A DNA stretch of 11,564 nt from JAAYZM01 sp964510785. GTDB lineage: Bacteria > Actinomycetota > Actinomycetes > Actinomycetales > Cellulomonadaceae. The notes below the pieces were generated by a model. That model searched no databases, was not told the origin of the DNA, and saw nothing but the letters and a program-made list of their open reading frames with translations. Of the stretch, positions 5,702 through 11,564 are shown piece after piece (within the stretch, counting starts at the first letter, position 1; every line of letters starts with the position of its first letter). A program made the position numbers and the translations under genes. The stretch lies in contig CAZECM010000095.1 of assembly GCA_964510785.1 (NCBI GenBank), positions 1-11,564 of the forward strand, given 5' to 3'.

Positions 5702-6714
5702 CTCGGCGAGAACCAGCCGGGAAGGTCCCCGACGGGCACCCCCGCCGCGAGCAGGAGCGCGAGGAGCAGGCGTGCCTTGCGCGCGTCGTGCCAACCAGCG
5801 GGCACGAGCCCCGCCGCCGCGAGGTCCACTCCCCCGCCCGGGTAGCCGTAGGTGGCCGTGTGGACGATCCCGGCGCCCGTGCGCGAGGCGATCACCACGG
5901 GGATACGTGTGGCGAGCTCGGCGAGCGGGGCCACGAGGTGCGGCGGCACGTTCCCGGCGCCGAGGGCCTCGATGACGAGCCCGTCGAAGCCGCGTCCGTC
6001 ACGCACGAGGTCGACGACGGCGTCCAGCAGGCGACCGTCGTCGTCGAGGAGCACCGGGACCACCCCCACGTGCACCGCCGCGAGGGCCGCCGCGCTCACG
6101 GGCGGGACGGTACGGCGCTGCGCCGGGACGGCGAGCACGTGCACCTCGCCCTCGACCACCCAGCCGAGCGGACCGGTGTCCGCGGAGCTGAACGCGCCGG
6201 GTGACGACGCGCGGGACTTGCGCACGCGCGCGGCCGCGTGGATCTGCTCGTCGAACACGACGAGCACCCCCGCGCCCGCCGCCCGGGGTGACGCGGCCAC
6301 CTGGACGGCCGCGAGCAGGCTCGCGGGTCCGTCCGCGCCCGCGACGCTCGCGGGCCGCATCGCTCCCGTCACGACCACGGGTGCCGGTCCGGGAAGCAGG
6401 AGGTCGAGGACGTAGGCCGTCTCCTCGATCGTGTCGGTGCCCTGCGTGACGACGACGGCGTCCGCCCCGCCGCCCAGCACCTCGGTGATCCGCTCGGCCG
6501 TGGCGAGCAGGTCCGCGAGCGTGAGGCCGGCGCTCGGTACCTGGCGCAGCTGCTCGGCGCGCACGTCCGCAACGGACCCGAGGCCCGGGGTCGCCTCCAC
6601 GAGGTCGTCCGCGGTCAGCCGCGGCGTGACCCCGTCGCCGGGAGCGCCCGACATCGCGATCGTGCCGCCCAGGGCGATCACGTGGACCCGGGGGCGGTCC
6701 GGCACCACGGTCAC
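5698..6714 (-). CDS. L-asparaginase (bacterial type I/II family)
   Basis: A 338-residue asparaginase hydrolysing L-asparagine to L-aspartate and ammonia. There is no signal peptide, so it is probably cytosolic. The first active-site motif is VIALGGTIAM (12-21), with the nucleophilic threonine T18. The second is VVVTQGTDTIEETAYVLDLL (87-106), with T93, D94 and the oxyanion environment. VVTGAMRP (114-121) and K166 in ARVRKSRASS complete the catalytic set. Length is normal. The start GTG at 6714 overlaps the coaBC stop as GTGA, so it belongs to the end of the housekeeping operon and is probably coupled to coaBC translation. Aspartate feeds both pyrimidine synthesis and beta-alanine for CoA, which would suit this location; that link is inference. 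The stop TAG shares its bases with the stop of the cupin gene on the other strand. Confidence 0.92.
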   Translation of the reverse strand: MTVVPDRPRVHVIALGGTIAMSGAPGDGVTPRLTADDLVEATPGLGSVADVRAEQLRQVPSAGLTLADLLATAERITEVLGGGADAVVVTQGTDTIEETAYVLDLLLPGPAPVVVTGAMRPASVAGADGPASLLAAVQVAASPRAAGAGVLVVFDEQIHAAARVRKSRASSPGAFSSADTGPLGWVVEGEVHVLAVPAQRRTVPPVSAAALAAVHVGVVPVLLDDDGRLLDAVVDLVRDGRGFDGLVIEALGAGNVPPHLVAPLAELATRIPVVIASRTGAGIVHTATYGYPGGGVDLAAAGLVPAGWHDARKARLLLALLLAAGVPVGDLPGWFSPS

Positions 6715-7928
6715 GCGAGCCGCGTCGCGATTGTGCCCAGCAGGCCGCCCGCGACGTCGTCCTTCGAGCCGGTGGCGGACGCGACGACCTCGCCGGCCGC
6801 GTCGAGGATCGTGAGCGCCGTGGCCTGGTCGCCGAAGCCCTTGCCGTCCGAGACGTCGTTGACGGCGAGCAGGTCGGCACCCTTGCGCAGGGCCTTCGCC
6901 CGGCCGTGCTCGAGCACGGTCCCGTTCGCGTCCCCCGTCTCCGCCGCGAATCCCACCACGAGCAGCTTCTCGTGCGGGCGGTCGGTCACGAGCTCGGCGA
7001 GGATGTCAGGGTTCTCGACGAGCTCGATCGGTGCCGGCCCGGTGCCCGGGACCTTCTTGATCTTGTGGTCGACCAGCCCGGCGGGCCGGAAGTCGGCGAC
7101 GGCGGCCGCCATGATCACGACGTCGGCGTCCGTGCTCGCCGTGCGTACGGCGGTGCGCAGCTCGGCCGTGGTCTCGACGGGTACGAGGTGGACGCCGTCG
7201 GGCACGGGAAGCGCCGTGTTGGCCGCGACGAGCGTGACGCGCGCCCCGCGCCGGGCGGCACTCTCGGCGAGGGCGAAGCCCTGCCGACCCGTCGAACGGT
7301 TGCCGAGGAAGCGCACGGGATCGAGCGGCTCACGCGTCCCGCCCGCGGAGACGACCACGTGCCGGCCCGCGAGAGACACGTCCGGGGCGTCCGACGACGG
7401 TGCTCCCGGGACGAGTGCCAACGCCGCCGCGAAGATCTCTTCGGGCTCGGGCAAGCGCCCCGGCCCGGTGTCCTCGCCGGTGAGGCGCCCGGACGCCGGC
7501 TCGAGCACGTGCACCCCTCGCGACCGCAGCGTCTCGACGTTGGCCTGCGTGGCGGCGTGCAGCCACATCTCGGTGTGCATCGCGGGGGCGAACAGCACGG
7601 GGCACGTCGCCGTGAGGAGCGTCGAGGTGAGCAGGTCGTCGGCCCGGCCGGCGGCCGCCCGCGCGAGCAGGTCTGCCGTCGCGGGGGCGACGATCACGAG
7701 ATCGGCCGACTTGCCGAGCGCGACGTGCGGCACCGCGTGAGCGTCCTCGAAGACGCCAGTCGCGGCGGGCTCGCCCGAGAGCGCCTCCCACGTGGCACGC
7801 CCCACGAACTCGAGCGCGGCCTGCGTCGGGATGACGCGTACCGAGTGCCCCGCCTCGCGCAGCTGGCGCAGCAGGAGGATCGACTTGTACGCGGCGATGC
7901 CGCCGGCGACGCCGAGGACGACGCGCAC
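6711..7928 (-). CDS. coaBC: Bifunctional phosphopantothenoylcysteine decarboxylase/phosphopantothenate-cysteine ligase
   Basis: CoaBC (Dfp), 405 residues, joins 4'-phosphopantothenate to cysteine and decarboxylates the product, two central steps of coenzyme A synthesis. The N-terminal flavin-binding CoaC domain spans about 1-175, with VAGGIAAYKS (7-16), catalytic H68 in AVPHVALGKSADLVIVAPAT, and PAMHTEMW (115-122). The C-terminal CoaB ligase domain starts near 188, with SAGGTREPLDPVRFLGN and RSTGRQG (194-217) and KIKK (289-292). Two catalytic positions differ from E. coli: the Asn of PxMNxxMW is His117, and the flexible loop reads RLTGEDTGPGRL without the usual Cys. I recall the same forms in mycobacterial CoaBC, so this looks like the normal actinobacterial variant. 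The start is GTG 7928, 8 bp after the rpoZ stop. The stop overlaps the asparaginase GTG. Confidence 0.97.
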   Translation of the reverse strand: MRVVLGVAGGIAAYKSILLLRQLREAGHSVRVIPTQAALEFVGRATWEALSGEPAATGVFEDAHAVPHVALGKSADLVIVAPATADLLARAAAGRADDLLTSTLLTATCPVLFAPAMHTEMWLHAATQANVETLRSRGVHVLEPASGRLTGEDTGPGRLPEPEEIFAAALALVPGAPSSDAPDVSLAGRHVVVSAGGTREPLDPVRFLGNRSTGRQGFALAESAARRGARVTLVAANTALPVPDGVHLVPVETTAELRTAVRTASTDADVVIMAAAVADFRPAGLVDHKIKKVPGTGPAPIELVENPDILAELVTDRPHEKLLVVGFAAETGDANGTVLEHGRAKALRKGADLLAVNDVSDGKGFGDQATALTILDAAGEVVASATGSKDDVAGGLLGTIATRLA

Positions 7929-7936
7929 GGGGCCGG

Positions 7937-8203
7937 TCAGGCTTCGGGAGCGGGCTCGACCGTGAGGAGGCCCGCGTTGATCTCGCGCATGGCGATCGAC
8001 AGCGGCTTCTCCTGGTGACGCGTCTCGACGAGCGGGCCCACGTACTCGAGCAGACCCTCGTTGAGCTGCGAGTAGTAGGCGTTGATCTGACGCGCGCGCT
8101 TGGCGGCGTAGATCACGAGGGCGTACTTCGAGTCCGCCTTGTCGAGCAGCTCGTCGATGGGCGGGTCGGTGATGCCCTGCGGTGCAGCGACGGTTCCAGC
8201 CAA
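7937..8203 (-). CDS. rpoZ: RNA polymerase omega subunit
   Basis: Omega, 88 residues, helps assemble the RNA polymerase core by holding the beta-prime subunit. The conserved block PPIDELLDKADSKYALVIYAAKRARQIN, followed by GLLEYVGPLVE and KPLSIAMREINAGLL, is the actinobacterial form. The start is taken as TTG 8203, which gives MAGTVAAPQGITDPPID, the N-terminus usual in relatives. It is preceded 6 nt upstream by a perfect GGAGG (8210-8214). An earlier in-frame TTG at 8245 has no ribosome site and would add 14 unlike residues. The gene lies between gmk (44 bp upstream) and coaBC (8 bp downstream) in the standard actinobacterial order. Confidence 0.96.
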   Translation of the reverse strand: MAGTVAAPQGITDPPIDELLDKADSKYALVIYAAKRARQINAYYSQLNEGLLEYVGPLVETRHQEKPLSIAMREINAGLLTVEPAPEA

Positions 8204-8209
8204 GGGGTG

Positions 8210-8214
8210 CCTCC
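8210..8214 (-). promoter_or_regulatory. Ribosome-binding site fixing the rpoZ TTG start
   Basis: GGAGG on the minus strand lies 6 nt before TTG 8203. No other start in this frame has such a site, so it decides in favour of a rare TTG initiation codon. Confidence 0.75.
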
Positions 8215-8247
8215 GGGGTTCAGCTTGTGTAAGACCAACGGACAAGT

Positions 8248-8817
8248 CTACCCGTCGGCGCCCTGCATGACCTGCACCAGCTCGTCGGTGGCGCGCTGCA
8301 CGTCGTCGTTGACGATGACGTGGTCGAACTCGTCGGCGGCCGCGAGCTCGATGCGCGCCGTCTCGAGGCGCCGTTCACGCTCCTCGGGACCCTCCGTGCC
8401 GCGGCCGACGAGCCGCCGCACGAGCTCGTCCCAGCTCGGCGGTGCGAGGAACACGAAGCGCGCGTCGGGCATCGCCTCGCGCACCTGACGGGCCCCCTGC
8501 AGGTCGATCTCGAGGACGACGGGCTCCCCCGCCGCGAGCCGCTCCTCGACGGGCGCGCGCAACGTGCCGTAGCTGTTGCGCCCGTGCACCACGGCCCACT
8601 CGAGGAACTCCCCCGCCTCGATCGCGGCCGCGAACGCCGCGGGGCCGATGAACCGGTAGTGGACGCCGTCGACCTCTCCCGGACGCGGGGGGCGCGTCGT
8701 CGCGGAGACCGACAGCCAGATGTGGGGGTAGCGCGCGCGCAGGTCTGCCGAGACGGTCCCCTTGCCGACGGCTGTGGGACCTGCGAGCACGGTCAGCCGA
8801 GCGGGCCCGGCGGTCAG
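8248..8817 (-). CDS. gmk: Guanylate kinase, probable CTG start
   Basis: Gmk phosphorylates GMP to GDP with ATP. The P-loop is GPTAVGKGT (13-21 from the proposed start), a variant of the usual GPSGxGKST. The GMP-binding region SVSATTRPPRPGEVDGVHY (36-54), the NSYGT segment (81-85), EIDLQGA (103-109) and the EFDHVIVND segment (163-171) near the C-terminus are all present. Length from the proposed start is 189 residues, normal for the family. No ATG, GTG or TTG exists in frame between the P-loop's first strand and a point far inside mihF. The best start is CTG at 8817, which overlaps the mihF stop as CTGA and has GAGAGG 5 nt upstream. A GTG at 8790 would remove most of the first beta strand. Relatives commonly show a GTGA overlap here (recollection), so one G-to-C change would explain it. 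Confidence 0.9.
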   Translation of the reverse strand: MTAGPARLTVLAGPTAVGKGTVSADLRARYPHIWLSVSATTRPPRPGEVDGVHYRFIGPAAFAAAIEAGEFLEWAVVHGRNSYGTLRAPVEERLAAGEPVVLEIDLQGARQVREAMPDARFVFLAPPSWDELVRRLVGRGTEGPEERERRLETARIELAAADEFDHVIVNDDVQRATDELVQVMQGADG

Positions 8818-8821
8818 CCGA
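8790..8821 (-). repeat. 11-bp direct repeat at the gmk start
   Basis: The 11-mer TCGGCTGACCG (minus strand) occurs at 8821-8811 and again at 8800-8790, exactly 21 bp or seven codons apart. It makes gmk begin with RLTAGPARLTV. The first copy contains the mihF stop and the proposed CTG start of gmk; the second contains another CTG in frame. It could be a small tandem duplication or chance. Confidence 0.5.
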
Positions 8822-9125
8822 ACCTCTCGATCAGCGCAGCCTGCTGGTGCGGACCGAGCCCGCGCACGCGGCGCGTCTCGGAGATCCCGATCTCGGCCAT
8901 GATCGCGCGCGCCTTGACCTTGCCGACCCCGGGGAGGGACTCGAGCAGCGAGACGACCTTGAGCTTGCCGATCACGTCGTCCGTCTGACCCGTGTTGATG
9001 ACCTCCGAGAGCGAGCCCTGGGAGTACTTGAGCCTGTTCTTCACCTCGGCGCGCGCCTGGCGTGCCTTGGCGGCCTTCTCGAGCGCTGCCGCTCGCTGTT
9101 CGGGGGTGAGAGGGGGAAGAGCCAC
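8814..9125 (-). CDS. mihF: Actinobacterial integration host factor (nucleoid-associated protein)
   Basis: mIHF/sIHF, 103 residues, is a basic nucleoid-associated DNA-binding protein specific to actinobacteria. It was first known as the host factor for mycobacteriophage L5 integration and is involved in chromosome organisation and transcription control. The N-terminal helix (PPLTPEQRAAALEKAAKARQ, rich in Ala, Lys and Arg), KNRLKYSQGSLSEVI (29-43) and the helix-two-turn-helix segment LLESLPGVGKVKARAIMAEIG (60-80) are typical. The C-terminus RRVRGLGPHQQAALIERFG is also as expected. The start is GTG 9125, with AAGGTGATC, an anti-Shine-Dalgarno match, a few bases upstream. A likely promoter of its own lies in the 71-bp gap after pyrF. 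Its stop overlaps the gmk start. Confidence 0.96.
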   Translation of the reverse strand: MALPPLTPEQRAAALEKAAKARQARAEVKNRLKYSQGSLSEVINTGQTDDVIGKLKVVSLLESLPGVGKVKARAIMAEIGISETRRVRGLGPHQQAALIERFG

Positions 9126-9161
9126 GCGGGATCACCTTCTCTTTCGCTGGGTGGTACTGAG

Positions 9162-9191
9162 AACCTAGCCATCAACTTCGCAGGTCGGCAA
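9162..9191 (-). promoter_or_regulatory. Probable mihF promoter
   Basis: On the minus strand TTGCCG (9191-9186) and TAGGTT (9167-9162) are separated by 18 bp, in the only sizeable gap of the operon. Start of transcription would fall near 9155, giving a leader of about 30 nt with the AAGGTGATC ribosome site. This would let mihF, gmk, rpoZ and coaBC be expressed apart from the pyrimidine genes. Confidence 0.45.
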
Positions 9192-9196
9192 CAGGA

Positions 9197-10035
9197 CTAG
9201 CCCCTGAGTGCCGTCGTGATGTCGGCCCGGGCCTGCTCTGCGGCGGCACGTAGCGCCTCCGGATCCGGTCCCTGCCACAGTACGGCGCGGGACGTCGAGG
9301 CGAGCACCTGGGTACGCGCTTCGCCGAAGACGTCGGCGAGCTCGGCGGCCGTGGCACCCTGCGCACCGATTCCCGGTGCGAGCAGCGGACCCCGCGTGGC
9401 CGCGAGGTCGATCTCGAGGTCCCGGACTGCCGAGCCGATCGTCGCGCCGAGCACGAGCCCGATCGACCCGAGACGCCCCGCGCCGGCGTTCCGTTCCCCG
9501 ACGGCCCGTGCGATCCTCGCGGACACGGCCTCGCCGTCGAGCCGCGCGTGCTGGACCTGCGGACCCTCCGGGTTCGACGTGAGGCACAGCACGAACGCCC
9601 CCCGGTTGGTCCGGGCGGCGAGCTCGAACGCGGGACCGAGCGAGGCGGCGCCCAGGAAGGGCGAGAGCGTGATCGCATCGGCCGCGAGCGGCGAGCCGTC
9701 CATGAGGTAGGCCTCGGCGTAGGCCGCCATCGTCGAACCGATGTCACCGCGCTTGACGTCGAGGATCGTCAGGACCCCCGCCGAGCGGGCGTCGGCGAGG
9801 AGCCGTTCGAGGACGGCGATCCCCCGGGAGCCGTGTCGCTCGAAGAATGCCGACTGCGGCTTGACGACGGCACCGACCCCGGCGAACGCGGCGAGCGCGG
9901 TGTCCGCGAAGGCCGCGAGACCGTTCGCGTCGTCAGGGAGGTCCCAGCTGTCGAGCATGCCCGGGTGGGGGTCGATGCCGAAGCAGACCGGACCGAGCTC
10001 GTCCATCGCCGCGGCGAGCCGCGAACCGAAGTCCA

Positions 10036-10036
<1 letters not shown>
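9197..10036 (-). CDS. pyrF: Orotidine 5'-phosphate decarboxylase, type 2
   Basis: PyrF, 279 residues, turns orotidine 5'-monophosphate into UMP, the last step of de novo pyrimidine synthesis. The length and the motif ILDVKRGDIGSTMAAYAEAY (91-110) identify the longer type 2 (mycobacterial-type) enzyme; D93, K95 and D98 form the catalytic Asp-Lys-Asp array. VCFGIDPHPGML (17-28) and VVKPQSAFFERHGS (57-70) are the N-terminal substrate-binding segments, and LLAPGIGAQG near the C-terminus is the phosphate-binding loop. ATG 10036 overlaps the carB stop by one base (TGATG), so the pair is coupled. pyrD, found between carB and pyrF in some actinobacteria, is absent here. Confidence 0.97.

Positions 10037-11564
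<1,528 letters not shown>

Noticed and set aside
7450..7590. Loss of the CoaC catalytic Cys and Asn, suggesting a dead enzyme
   Set aside because: The same substitutions (PAMHTEMW and the Cys-free loop) are, as I recall, standard in mycobacterial CoaBC, and the rest of both domains is intact.
8818..9135. Extension of the gmk frame across mihF
   Set aside because: The translation there is an out-of-frame copy of mihF with no kinase features.

Overview
The window is high-GC actinobacterial chromosome. The proteins look most like Micrococcales, Cellulomonadaceae or Promicromonosporaceae relatives; this placement rests on remembered family sequences, not a search. The evidence is the actinobacterial-type integration host factor (mihF), the actinobacterial CoaBC active-site variants, GTG/TTG starts, TANNNT-then-ATG leaderless signatures, and DtxR/IdeR- and DosR/DevR-like operators.

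Right part (about 6711-11564, minus strand): a housekeeping operon read right to left, carB (C-terminal half) - pyrF - mihF - gmk - rpoZ - coaBC. This is the classic actinobacterial pyrimidine/guanylate/RNA polymerase omega/CoA gene order. Genes overlap or nearly touch (TGATG at carB/pyrF, CTGA at mihF/gmk, GTGA at coaBC/asparaginase), with a probable internal promoter ahead of mihF. An L-asparaginase gene is translationally coupled to the end of coaBC.

Left end (1-811, minus strand): the N-terminal two thirds of metK, which follows coaBC directly in many actinobacteria. Here the two are separated by about 5.9 kb. The last 34 bases of the window no longer match any MetK in any frame.

Middle (938-5701): accessory block between coaBC and metK. 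It holds an AlkZ/YcaQ-like winged-helix DNA glycosylase-family gene and a GNAT acetyltransferase (both plus strand), a membrane-anchored alpha/beta-hydrolase of the Abhydrolase_9 type (minus strand), and a two-gene plus-strand operon of a class I SAM methyltransferase and a small cupin. The cupin and asparaginase genes converge on one CTAG that supplies both stop codons.

The most interesting item is the 141-bp divergent region 4377-4517 ahead of the methyltransferase-cupin operon. It carries a DosR/DevR-type palindrome (GGGACTTTCGTCCC) centred about 37 bp upstream of a near-consensus DtxR/IdeR iron box, which itself overlaps a plausible -10 element. This predicts a promoter gated by hypoxia or nitric oxide and by iron, driving an undescribed methyltransferase-cupin pair. 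No RNA genes, CRISPR arrays or mobile elements were seen.
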